From: an uncultured Kineosporia sp.
GTDB taxonomy: Bacteria > Actinomycetota > Actinomycetes > Actinomycetales > Kineosporiaceae
DNA: 39,106 bases
Assembly: GCA_937859855.1 (NCBI GenBank)
Contig: CALMAR010000380.1
Coordinates: forward strand, 1-39,106
Direction of reading: 5' to 3'
Shown here in pieces: positions 23,724 to 33,195 of this stretch (within the stretch, counting starts at the first letter, position 1; each line of letters opens with the position of its first letter). A program made the position numbers and the translations under genes. The notes beneath the pieces were generated by a model, which had not been told where the DNA came from, did not search any database, and saw only the letters and a program-made list of their open reading frames with translations.

Positions 23724-24929
23724 TTATGCCCCGGATGATGCATCGATCACACTACGCCCTTCTAGGTCACGCAGCGCAATGCGGGTCAACAGCCGGACTC
23801 CCATCCCCAGAGCAGCCTCGTCCAGGCGGAAATCCGGCCGGTGCAGGTCGTAGGTGTAACCTCCGGGCGTCCGGGTGCCCAGCCGGAGCATGCAGCCAGG
23901 CACCTTCTCCAGGATCCAGCCGAAGTCCTCCCCGCCCAGGCTCTGCGGGGTGAGCTGCACGGCGTCCTGGCCCAGTTCCTCCCGGGCCGCCGCTTCGGCC
24001 ACCGTCACCGCATCGGCGTCGTTCACCGTGGGTGGCACGCCGCGGGTGTGCTGAACCTCGGCGATCACTCCGTAGGGCCGCACGATGTCCTGCACCGCCT
24101 CGGTGATGATCGCCCCCGCCTCCCCCCAGACCGAGCTGTCCAGGCAGCGGAAGGTACCCTGCGCCTCACCGTCGGCCGGAATGGCGTTGGGCGCCGAGCC
24201 GGCCGAGATCCGGCCCCAGACCATGGCGGCGCTGGCTCGCGGGTCGATCCGCCGGGACAGCACCGCCGACACCTGGGTGACCACCTGGCCGAGGGCGAAG
24301 ACGACGTCCTGGGTCAGGTGGGGGCGAGAGGTGTGCCCGCCCCGCCCGTGCAACCGGACGGTGATCTTGTCCGCGGCGGCCGTGATGGCTCCGACCCGGG
24401 AGCCCACGTATCCGACGTCGGTGTGCGGGTCGCAGTGGATCGCGTAGACCCGCTCGACCCCGTCCAGCACGCCTTGTGCGATCACGTCGAGGGCACCGCC
24501 GGGCATCGTCTCCTCGGCCGGCTGGAAGATCAGCCGGACCCGCCCCGGCAACTGGCCGGCCCGGTCCAGTTCGGCCAGCAGCAGGCCGGCCCCCAGCACG
24601 GCGGTGGTGTGCAGGTCGTGCCCGCAGGCGTGCGAGACGCCCGGAACAGCCGATGACCAGTCCGCCCAGTGCTCCTCCGGCAGGTTGAGCGCGTCCAGGT
24701 CTCCCCGCAGCGCCACCAGCGGTCCCGGCTGGCTGCCGATGTCACAGCTCAGCCCGGTGCCCGGCATCAGGTGCGGGTGCAGCCCGGCCCGCTCCAGCCG
24801 CTGCGCCACCTGATCGGTGGTGCGCTTCTCCTGGTAACCGAGTTCGGGGTGCTGATGCAGGTCCCGCCGGAAAGCGATCAGCTCGCTCGCATGCGGGGCC
24901 AGCAGCTGGGAAAGGGGCTGACGGCTCAC
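23724..24929 (-). CDS. M20-family amidohydrolase (AmiA/AmiB-like)
   Basis: The 401-residue zinc amidohydrolase matches the M20D group, which includes IAA-amino acid and hippurate hydrolases. Motifs seen are FRRDLHQHPELGYQE (residues 20-34), RGDLDAL (75-81), HACGHDLHTT (100-109, metal ligands Cys102 and His104), FQPAEE (135-140, catalytic Glu139 or Glu140), GRGGHTSRPH for dimerisation, and the C-terminal metal region SLGGEDFGW. The amide substrate cannot be read from sequence. Mycobacteria keep amiA1 and amiB1 near deoD, so the neighbourhood is conserved although the order differs. It ends 9 bp before the BMP-lipoprotein start and is likely in the same transcript. Confidence 0.9.
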   Translation of the reverse strand: MSRQPLSQLLAPHASELIAFRRDLHQHPELGYQEKRTTDQVAQRLERAGLHPHLMPGTGLSCDIGSQPGPLVALRGDLDALNLPEEHWADWSSAVPGVSHACGHDLHTTAVLGAGLLLAELDRAGQLPGRVRLIFQPAEETMPGGALDVIAQGVLDGVERVYAIHCDPHTDVGYVGSRVGAITAAADKITVRLHGRGGHTSRPHLTQDVVFALGQVVTQVSAVLSRRIDPRASAAMVWGRISAGSAPNAIPADGEAQGTFRCLDSSVWGEAGAIITEAVQDIVRPYGVIAEVQHTRGVPPTVNDADAVTVAEAAAREELGQDAVQLTPQSLGGEDFGWILEKVPGCMLRLGTRTPGGYTYDLHRPDFRLDEAALGMGVRLLTRIALRDLEGRSVIDASSGA

Positions 24930-25085
24930 GAATTACCAAGCTAGCGCAGGTCGTGACGTCCAAGTTCACTCAGTGTTTCAACAACCTTCTTCACGTCCTG
25001 AGCCCACTCCCGGCCGGCCCGGGCCGTCACCACGACCTGCGACCGCCGCCGATGACCGGCGACGAGCCGGCTGGCGGATCTCTCA

Positions 25086-25113
25086 TTGACCCGGTTCACC
25101 GCTCGACTACCAT
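25086..25113 (+). promoter_or_regulatory. Sigma-70-like promoter of the Nudix-like gene
   Basis: TTGACC (25086-25091) and TACCAT (25108-25113) are separated by 16 bp. The hexamer ends 6 nt before the GTG at 25120, so the transcript would be leaderless. This is the clearest promoter match in the window, though inferred. The rest of the 190-bp intergenic region contains no other feature I can support. Confidence 0.55.
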
Positions 25114-25119
25114 GCGATC

Positions 25120-26592
25120 GTGAATCCATCCGGTCCCGTTTCGCGATTCGCGATCACCCGGTACCGAATTCGGCTCGCCGTCGCCCGGCTCAATTTCGCC
25201 CGCCCGCAGGCGTTGGACACGGTGAATCTTCTTCTCGCCGTTGTTGGCGCCTGGTCGGTCATCTTCGCGGTCCTGCACTGGCTTCCGTCGGTGATTATCC
25301 ATGTCCCCATCTGGGCCCTAGCAGTCCTGCTCATCCTGATCTGGCTCCGCCTCATCTGGATTCGCTTGGCCCGGCGTCCTCAAGAACTCTTCCGGCTGGC
25401 GTCGGTCTCGGAGGACCGAATCGATCACCTCCGGCAGTTGCTGGCTATAGGCATGCGAAATGAGGCGGCCTATGACAGCTTGTTCAGGCTGTACCAGCCC
25501 CTGCTAGCCGAAATTGGGGCCAGTCAGTCTGGACCAGACATCCCGATTGACGCCGCTGGCAAGCCCTGTTTGGTCCTGACCTGGATTCCCCAACCCGAAA
25601 TGCAACTCGAGGACGTGTTGATCGGCACCGCCCAGCCACGCGACCGAGCGTGGGAAGAGCGGACATCTGAATTCGCCGCTGAGCGGCAAATGTTTATCGC
25701 TTCGTTGCGCCGCAACCTGTTCCATCAGAATAGGTTTGGAGACGACAAGGGGACCAACCTAGTCCTGGAAGAACTTGATCCTGAAAAGGTATGCATGTCA
25801 TTCAGCACGGCCCGCTACGGCCAGATCGTTCGAACATCGGATTCGCTGATCAATGAGTTCGCTGCCTTCGGCTTCTTCTCCGAGCGGTCGGCCCTGCGTG
25901 GACGAGCCAAGCCTCTGACCTTTGCCTCCGCAGACCTGCTGAAAGTGATGCCCTGGCGTGCAGCGGTTCACTCATGGGACGGAAAGGACGTTCTGACCCG
26001 TCCCCGCAGCCGGGCTTCTGGAATTGGAGTTTCGCTGGCCCTGGTGCAACGAGAGGGGGCCTCGGCGTCGGTCGTCCTGGGACGCCGGTCCTCGCGCGTT
26101 GGCACGTATCCCGACGTTTTGCACGTCATTCCGGCCGGCATGATGAATGTGCACGACACCGGAGCAGGCGATCATTCAATGAAATTCATGCCCCGGCTGA
26201 CCATGCTGGCCGAATTCCTCGAGGAATGTTTCAATGTGGAAGTTCTGGAAGGTCACGTGACCGGAAATTTCGCGGCAATGGTCAACCATGAACTCGAAGA
26301 GCGCGGTTTGAATGATTTGAATCCTCGATTTACCGGCATCGCTCTCGATCTTCTCAACCTACGGACCGAGATCTGTGGGGTTCTCGATCTTTCTTCGCAC
26401 TCCAGAATCATGGATGACTTTAGAGTCTCGTGGGAATACACACATAACGAGCAACTACGCATTGTCGATCTTAATGAAGGAGCGACGGCGCTGGATCGCA
26501 CCGATTTTGTGCAATCCGGCATCGGCTGCATACATCTCGCAAAGCGATGGAATCACCATGTGAACGGCACCATTGCGGACAAACGGCCGTGA
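25120..26592 (+). CDS. Membrane-anchored Nudix-like protein of unknown function
   Basis: The 490-residue protein has two adjacent transmembrane helices (residues about 35-54 and 58-79) and a long cytoplasmic part. Around 300-375 it resembles the Nudix fold: GIGVSLALVQREGASASVVL strand, VIPAGMM at 336-342, and an LAEFLEECFNVE helix at 363-374. The Nudix box G-x5-E-x7-REUxEExGU is degenerate: Glu365, Glu368 and Glu369 are kept, the Arg is Ala364, the late Gly is Phe371, and about ten residues are inserted. It may be a divergent hydrolase or a ligand-binding Nudix. Its stop overlaps the GHMP kinase start (GTGA). GC content is lower than in the flanks, particularly in the last third. Confidence 0.7.
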   Translation: MNPSGPVSRFAITRYRIRLAVARLNFARPQALDTVNLLLAVVGAWSVIFAVLHWLPSVIIHVPIWALAVLLILIWLRLIWIRLARRPQELFRLASVSEDRIDHLRQLLAIGMRNEAAYDSLFRLYQPLLAEIGASQSGPDIPIDAAGKPCLVLTWIPQPEMQLEDVLIGTAQPRDRAWEERTSEFAAERQMFIASLRRNLFHQNRFGDDKGTNLVLEELDPEKVCMSFSTARYGQIVRTSDSLINEFAAFGFFSERSALRGRAKPLTFASADLLKVMPWRAAVHSWDGKDVLTRPRSRASGIGVSLALVQREGASASVVLGRRSSRVGTYPDVLHVIPAGMMNVHDTGAGDHSMKFMPRLTMLAEFLEECFNVEVLEGHVTGNFAAMVNHELEERGLNDLNPRFTGIALDLLNLRTEICGVLDLSSHSRIMDDFRVSWEYTHNEQLRIVDLNEGATALDRTDFVQSGIGCIHLAKRWNHHVNGTIADKRP

Positions 26593-27548
26593 GCCGGCTT
26601 TCTGCGGCGCCGTTATCCTGGGCAGTAAGCGCACCGGCACGAGTAGACCTTTCGGCCGGGTTCCCCGACGTTAAGCCCTTTTGCGATCGGATGCCTGGGC
26701 ACATTGTGAATGTCGCCCTCACCATGTCGGTCAGATTAGCTCATCGACCCGGCTCGGCGCTGCCGAAAGGAATTGCCGGCCGCATGATGATCGCAGCAGC
26801 CGAATCGCTGAAGGTTCCGGCGCCAGCGATGGAGGTCATCGCCTCGGACCTGCCACCTGGTTGCGGACTGGGCAGCTCCGGGGCTTTGTCGGTGGCAATC
26901 GCCTATGCAACGGGTCTCTCAGCCGGGTTACGACTTGATCCCAAGCGAGTTGTGCCGATTGCTTGCGGAGCGGAGCACACGGCGGGCATCAATGGTGGCA
27001 CTCAGGATCAGTTGGCCAGCGCTCACGGCGGCGCAGGGTTGGTCGAGCGCTACACCGACCTGGGCACTCGCTCAGATCTCCAGATTGACATCCACGCGCT
27101 GAGTGAGCTGCTCAGCATCGTTCAGTGCGGCGGTTCGCGCAATTCTGGTCACATCATTGAGGCCGTCATCGAACGCCAGAACGACCCGGCAGCGGCAGCT
27201 GTCATAACGGAGATGAGTCATATCGGGCTAAGCATGGCAGCGGCCCTTGAAGCAAACGACTTCGGCACGTTTGTCTGGTGTGTGCGCGAATCCTGCCGGC
27301 TGCTGGCGGCCCTGCACCCGAAGATCGTTGACGAGGAGATCCGGCAGGCCTTCGAAGGAGACGGCGCGCTGGCCTCAAAACCCTGCGGCGCGGGCGGCCC
27401 GGGCGCCGCCTGGATCGTCATCACTGAGCCTGGCCGCCGCGAGCACTTCCGAAGCATTGCCAGTCAACGCGGCTTTCAAATCCTGGACGCGTCGTTCGCG
27501 ATAAGGGGCGTGCGCGCCATCCAGCCTGACGAACGGATTCAGGCCTGA
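26589..27548 (+). CDS. GHMP-family sugar kinase, HddA-like
   Basis: The 319-residue protein has the three GHMP motifs: N-terminal SAPARVDLSAGFPDVKPF (residues 14-31; compare APxRISFxGGGTD in HddA and galactokinase-type kinases), the ATP-binding GCGLGSSGALSVA (91-103) and the C-terminal PCGAGGPGAAWIV. GTQDQLASAHGG in the middle is typical of D-glycero-D-manno-heptose 7-phosphate kinases and related sugar kinases. It would phosphorylate a sugar or sugar phosphate at C1. GTG 26589 overlaps the previous stop as GTGA. The end overlaps the convergent nucleotidylyltransferase gene by 10 bp. A sugar kinase next to a nucleotidylyltransferase suggests synthesis of an activated sugar; the sugar is unknown. 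Confidence 0.8.
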   Translation: MSRLSAAPLSWAVSAPARVDLSAGFPDVKPFCDRMPGHIVNVALTMSVRLAHRPGSALPKGIAGRMMIAAAESLKVPAPAMEVIASDLPPGCGLGSSGALSVAIAYATGLSAGLRLDPKRVVPIACGAEHTAGINGGTQDQLASAHGGAGLVERYTDLGTRSDLQIDIHALSELLSIVQCGGSRNSGHIIEAVIERQNDPAAAAVITEMSHIGLSMAAALEANDFGTFVWCVRESCRLLAALHPKIVDEEIRQAFEGDGALASKPCGAGGPGAAWIVITEPGRREHFRSIASQRGFQILDASFAIRGVRAIQPDERIQA

Positions 27549-27994
27549 TCCATCTCAGCGAGGATCCGCGTCGATGAGTCCGCCTTCTCGAAACCCCCGA
27601 TGCCGTAGAGCATGGTGATCCGGTTACGGGCCGCAGCGGCGATCTCTTCATGCGGGATGACACTGGGATCCTTACGATCCCCCCCGTTGCAGAACTCGAG
27701 TTCGGTGTCCGGATAGTCGTTACGAATCATGTCGAAGCTGCCATCGATGCCCGGACCGTCCTCGACCGCGATGTAGGTGGCGTCGACAAGGCGCAAGGCA
27801 GCAATGATCCGCGCACGCGCCGCCTCTGCCTGGATCACCCGGCCCTTCTTCAGAATCTGCTGCCGGTCGTTGTTGACCACGACGACGAGATAGCCCGTTC
27901 TGGCTCTTGCTTCTTCAAACACGTCGAGGTGCCCCTGATGAAGAGGGCTGAAGTACCCACTGACAATCGAAGCACGGGTGGGCGGCTGACCCAT
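27539..27994 (-). CDS. Adenylyl/cytidylyltransferase family protein (RfaE C-domain-like)
   Basis: A 151-residue single-domain nucleotidylyltransferase. It has the HxGH motif in YFSPLHQGHL (His19, His22), VVVVNNDRQQILKKG, the NGGDR motif at 103-107, and the C-terminal SSTRIL (140-145) that replaces the ISSTxI motif of the superfamily. Relatives are the C-terminal domain of HldE and glycerol 3-phosphate cytidylyltransferase. It likely joins AMP or CMP to a sugar or polyol phosphate, plausibly the product of the convergent kinase. ATG 27994 has a GGAG ribosome binding site ~8 nt upstream. Convergent rather than tandem orientation to the kinase is unusual for a dedicated pathway. Confidence 0.82.
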   Translation of the reverse strand: MGQPPTRASIVSGYFSPLHQGHLDVFEEARARTGYLVVVVNNDRQQILKKGRVIQAEAARARIIAALRLVDATYIAVEDGPGIDGSFDMIRNDYPDTELEFCNGGDRKDPSVIPHEEIAAAARNRITMLYGIGGFEKADSSTRILAEMDQA

Positions 27995-28208
27995 ATGGCT
28001 GACTCCGTCCTATCTCGTTTTTGCGCCTAGCGACGCTTGCCGTCGGTCAGGTTATCGCGGCAACGCCCCCTGATTTGCTCGCCGCAACTTGACGGCTTTG
28101 CTGGTGGGGCCCGTGTGACCAGGCATGATCTAGTTGGCGCCGGTGGATCGCAGCACCTGGCCCAGAGACGGCCGCAGCATCGTCGCCGGTGCCCGATCGC
28201 GAGCTGGT

Positions 28209-28214
28209 TAACAT
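28209..28214 (+). promoter_or_regulatory. Candidate -10 element (TAACAT) of the D,D-carboxypeptidase gene
   Basis: TAACAT ends 7 nt before ATG 28222, which fits a leaderless transcript. No -35 match is visible. The remainder of the 227-bp divergent intergenic region holds nothing else I can support. Confidence 0.4.
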
Positions 28215-28221
28215 TCCGATG

Positions 28222-29532
28222 ATGGGTGGTCTTCGTGGTTCGCGTGTGCTGGCCGCCTCGGCGCTGGCTGGTCTGCTGCTGATTGCGCCAGTACCCGGCC
28301 CATTGGCGGCAGCGGCAGCACCAGTGGCAGTGGCAGTGGCAGTGGCAGCGTCGCCGGCCGTGGGCGGCGGCGAACTGGCCCAGCCCGGTGTGCTCAGCGA
28401 TCTGGCCCCCGGGACACCGCCCCCGCCGGCACCTAAGGCGGCCGGCTGGCTGGTGGCCGATCTCGGCAGCCGTCAGATCCTGGCCGCCCAGCAGGTGCAT
28501 GCCCGGCTGGCCCCGGCGTCCACGATGAAGATCTTCACGGCGCTGGCACTGGCTCCCCGGCTCAACCCGCGCACGGTGTACACCGCCAGCACCGCCACCG
28601 AGATGGTGGACGGCACCCGGGTCGGCCTGGTGGCTGGGTCGCGCTACACGGTGGACCAGCTACTGCACGGGCTGATCATGAGCAGTGGCAACGATTGCGC
28701 CGTCGCGCTCGGCGAACTGACCGGTGGCCAGCCGGCCGCGATCGGGCTGATGCAGGACGAGGCGACCTCGCTGGGCGCGTTCGACACGGTCGTGCGAACC
28801 ACCAGCGGACTGGACGCCGCCGGTCAGACCAGCAGTGCCTACGACCTGGCCCTGGCCGGGTCGGCCGCGCTGAAGGATCGGCAGGTCGCCGCGATCATGA
28901 CCACCCGGCAGTTCAACTTTCCCGCCGCCGGGAAGGACTTGGGGCCCGCCCGCAAGCACTTCTCGATCCAGACCCACAACAAGCTGATCTACAACACCCC
29001 GGGAGCGACCGGGGTGAAGAACGGCTACACCGTGGCCGCACGAGGAGCGTTCGTCGGCAGTGCCACCCGCCACGGTCATTCCTATCTGGCCGTCGTGCTC
29101 CGGACCGAGGGCAGCACCTGGCACGCCACCAATGACCTGCTCGAGTGGGCCTTCGCCCACGGTGGCCAAGCCCGGCCGGTCGGTACCCTGATCACCCCCG
29201 ATCAGGCTCGCGCGCTGAGCGCCCAAGCTGATCAGGCCCAGGCGGACGGCGCGGCCCCCAACCGCGGCGGAGCGGCGGCGTCGGCGCAGCTGCGCGGGGC
29301 AGCGCTGACGGTGAGGCCGGATCCGGCGCAGCTCTATCGCGTTCTGCTGCTGGTCCTGCTCGGGGCGGGTGGAGTGGTCGCGGCCGGGGCCGGTCTGGTG
29401 GTCCTGCGCCGGGCGCCCAGGTTCTTAGTCGTCGTCGCGCCGGCCGGCGTGCGCCAGCCCCTTCACCGCCGAGGCCGTGGTCCGGACCGCCAGGATCGCG
29501 GCGGCCCCGAGCACCGCTCCCGCGGCAACTGA
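28222..29532 (+). CDS. Serine-type D-alanyl-D-alanine carboxypeptidase (membrane-anchored)
   Basis: The 436-residue peptidoglycan enzyme has an N-terminal signal peptide (residues ~1-33), an alanine/valine-rich linker, the penicillin-binding fold and a C-terminal transmembrane segment (about 372-394). Catalytic motifs are STMK (Ser100-Lys103), SGN (155-157) and KNG (266-268, in place of KTG), as in S11 carboxypeptidases. It would trim D-Ala from stem pentapeptides outside the membrane. The linker is encoded by a GTGGCA hexamer repeat. The last 36 codons run antisense into the YihY-like gene for 108 bp, beyond the basic stop-transfer residues where homologues usually end. I chose ATG 28222 because of the TAACAT hexamer; GTG 28189 and ATG 28219 are in frame. 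Confidence 0.88.
   Translation: MGGLRGSRVLAASALAGLLLIAPVPGPLAAAAAPVAVAVAVAASPAVGGGELAQPGVLSDLAPGTPPPPAPKAAGWLVADLGSRQILAAQQVHARLAPASTMKIFTALALAPRLNPRTVYTASTATEMVDGTRVGLVAGSRYTVDQLLHGLIMSSGNDCAVALGELTGGQPAAIGLMQDEATSLGAFDTVVRTTSGLDAAGQTSSAYDLALAGSAALKDRQVAAIMTTRQFNFPAAGKDLGPARKHFSIQTHNKLIYNTPGATGVKNGYTVAARGAFVGSATRHGHSYLAVVLRTEGSTWHATNDLLEWAFAHGGQARPVGTLITPDQARALSAQADQAQADGAAPNRGGAAASAQLRGAALTVRPDPAQLYRVLLLVLLGAGGVVAAGAGLVVLRRAPRFLVVVAPAGVRQPLHRRGRGPDRQDRGGPEHRSRGN
28324..28347 (+). repeat. Hexanucleotide (GTGGCA)4 microsatellite
   Basis: Four perfect GTGGCA copies, preceded by degenerate GGCAGC units, encode alternating Val-Ala just after the signal peptide of the carboxypeptidase. Hexamer length changes would keep the reading frame. 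Confidence 0.85.
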
Positions 29533-30555
29533 AACCCGATCCCCCGCACGGGTACTCACGCTCGGCCGGGCAGAGATCGCGGCTTGCGAACCGGCCAGCA
29601 CGGCACCCGCACGGGAGGCCTGGACCTGCTCCGGGTCATCCAGCACCGCCGTGTCGCCGACCCTCGCGCCTTCAGCCATGTGGCCCCGGTCCAGGGCGAC
29701 GGTCGCACCCCAGGAGGCGGCCACGAGCAGCAGCTCGGAGACGAAGTTCAACCAGACCAGCAGAACCAGCACGACGCCGGCGGTGGCCAGGAACTTGTTG
29801 TGGGACGCGCCGTTCAGCAACACCCCCGCGAAGGTCTTGAGCAGGCCGAACCCGATCCCAGCGAACACCGCGGCGTCCCAGAGGTCCTTCCGGGGCACCT
29901 TGACCCCGGAGAGGATGTTGAACAGCACCATGAACATCAGCACGTCGACCACCAGCAGCAACAGAGTGCTGATCACGCTGAGCAGAAGGCGGCTGGGCCA
30001 TGAGCCACTCAGCCCGATCCAGCCCAGAATGGTTCCGGCCGCCGAGTTGACCACGAATCCGCCGATCACCGAGGCCAGCAGCAGCACTCCGACCGTGGCC
30101 AGGGTGAACAGGTCCTTGGCTTTGGTGGCCAGAAAGTTGCCCTGAAACCTGGGCTGGCCGAACATCGCCCGGATGCCTTCGCGGACTGAGTCCATCCAGC
30201 CCAGTCCGGTGAGCAAGAGGCCGGCCAGACCGACGATGCCAGTGATGGTCAGGGTGTTGCCGCTGGTGAGGGTGCTGATGTCGACGATGCCACCCGACGC
30301 CGGCGACGTCTTGATCACTGGAGTGCCTACGGCGTCGTTGACCGCCTTGATCACCTTCTGCTGAAGATCGGGATCATCGCCCACGATCCAGCCGAAGGCC
30401 GTGAATCCGACCGCCAAGGCCGGAAACAGCGAGAAGAATCCGCTGTAAGCGATGCCGCTGGAGATCACGCCGCCTCGCAGCTTGTTGTAGCGCTGATAGG
30501 CCCGGTAGGGCAACGAAGCCTTCAGCCGATCCAGCAGGGCCTTGATCCTGGCCAT
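29425..30555 (-). CDS. YihY/BrkB-family inner membrane protein
   Basis: The 376-residue protein carries the YihY/virulence factor BrkB (YhjD-like) pattern: an amphipathic start (YRAYQRYNKLRGGVISSGIA), the conserved FSLFPALAVGFTAFGW helix, then about five further membrane segments and a charged C-terminal tail of ~80 residues with a last hydrophobic stretch (VSVAAGAVLGAAAILAV). The family is sometimes misannotated as RNase BN; a transport or envelope role is suspected but unproven. Its ATG (30553-30555) follows the stop codon of the 2H phosphoesterase with no gap (TGAATG), so it is co-translated. Its 3' end overlaps the carboxypeptidase gene by 108 bp. Confidence 0.88.
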   Translation of the reverse strand: MARIKALLDRLKASLPYRAYQRYNKLRGGVISSGIAYSGFFSLFPALAVGFTAFGWIVGDDPDLQQKVIKAVNDAVGTPVIKTSPASGGIVDISTLTSGNTLTITGIVGLAGLLLTGLGWMDSVREGIRAMFGQPRFQGNFLATKAKDLFTLATVGVLLLASVIGGFVVNSAAGTILGWIGLSGSWPSRLLLSVISTLLLLVVDVLMFMVLFNILSGVKVPRKDLWDAAVFAGIGFGLLKTFAGVLLNGASHNKFLATAGVVLVLLVWLNFVSELLLVAASWGATVALDRGHMAEGARVGDTAVLDDPEQVQASRAGAVLAGSQAAISARPSVSTRAGDRVSVAAGAVLGAAAILAVRTTASAVKGLAHAGRRDDD

Positions 30556-31142
30556 TCAGCGTCCAAACTCGAATCGGTGCCGCAGCCGCCAGGCACCGTC
30601 GCGGCCATGCTCGTACAGGCACACGCTATTGATGATGAAGTCGGCCTGATAATCCAGCAGGGTGGCCTGGGCCCGGTCGAGGCTGGCTTCGTCCAGACGG
30701 TGCGCCACGGTGACGTGCGGATGGAAGGGGAAGGGCAGGTCGCGGGCCAGCGGCCCGGTCCGGATCGCCCGCTGCAGCGCGTCGCAGCCTGCCGCGCCCT
30801 CTTTCAGCACCACGAAGACCACCGGCGAGACCGGGCGGAACGAGTCGGTGCCCCGCAGCCGGATCTCGAACGGAGCGGTGTCCTTGGCGACCTGCTCGAG
30901 GTGGTCAAGGATCTCGCCGCCGAACTCCACGGCCACCTCGGTCGGCGGCAGCAGGGTGATGTGAGCCGGGATCTGGTCGGCCTCCAGATCACCGAAGCCC
31001 TTGCGCCAGGCCTGTAGATGCGAGCCGTAGGGGGCCGGGACGTCGATCAGTACCCCGATGGTGACCAGGCCATCGGCGGCGGCCGGGCGCACCGCCATGC
31101 TCATGGTCGGCATCTCAGCCTGGGCCGAGCCCGGCCACTCCA

Positions 31143-31143
<1 letters not shown>
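30556..31143 (-). CDS. 2H phosphoesterase / 2'-5' RNA ligase family protein
   Basis: The 195-residue protein has the two HxTx motifs of the 2H phosphoesterase superfamily: HITLL (in QIPAHITLLPPTEV) and HVTVAH (in PFHPHVTVAHRL). Members cleave cyclic phosphates on RNA or nucleotides, or join 2'-5' ends; which applies here is unknown. ATG 31143 shares one base with the trpS stop (TAATG), a re-initiation arrangement, and the YihY-like gene follows with no gap. Internal ATGs at codons 11 and 14 are alternatives. The trpS - phosphoesterase - yihY order therefore reads as one operon. Confidence 0.87.
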
Positions 31144-33153
<2,010 letters not shown>

Positions 33154-33160
33154 AGCTTCA

Positions 33161-33195
33161 CCGCCGGTTCTCTCCGGCGGGGTACGCTCCGCCGG
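33161..33195 (+). promoter_or_regulatory. Competing CCGCCGG/CCGGCGG hairpins abutting the manA start
   Basis: CCGCCGG (33161-33167), CCGGCGG (33174-33180) and CCGCCGG (33189-33195) let the middle arm pair with either neighbour, with loops of 6 or 8 nt. The third arm ends directly before the manA ATG. It could terminate the upstream gene or mask the start. It may also be a by-product of high GC. Confidence 0.4.

Noticed and set aside
24941..25129. 62-codon open frame on the minus strand between the M20 and Nudix-like genes
   Set aside because: It would overlap the TTGACC/TACCAT promoter and the start of the next gene, has no ribosome binding site and matches no family I know. A small gene starting internally cannot be fully excluded.
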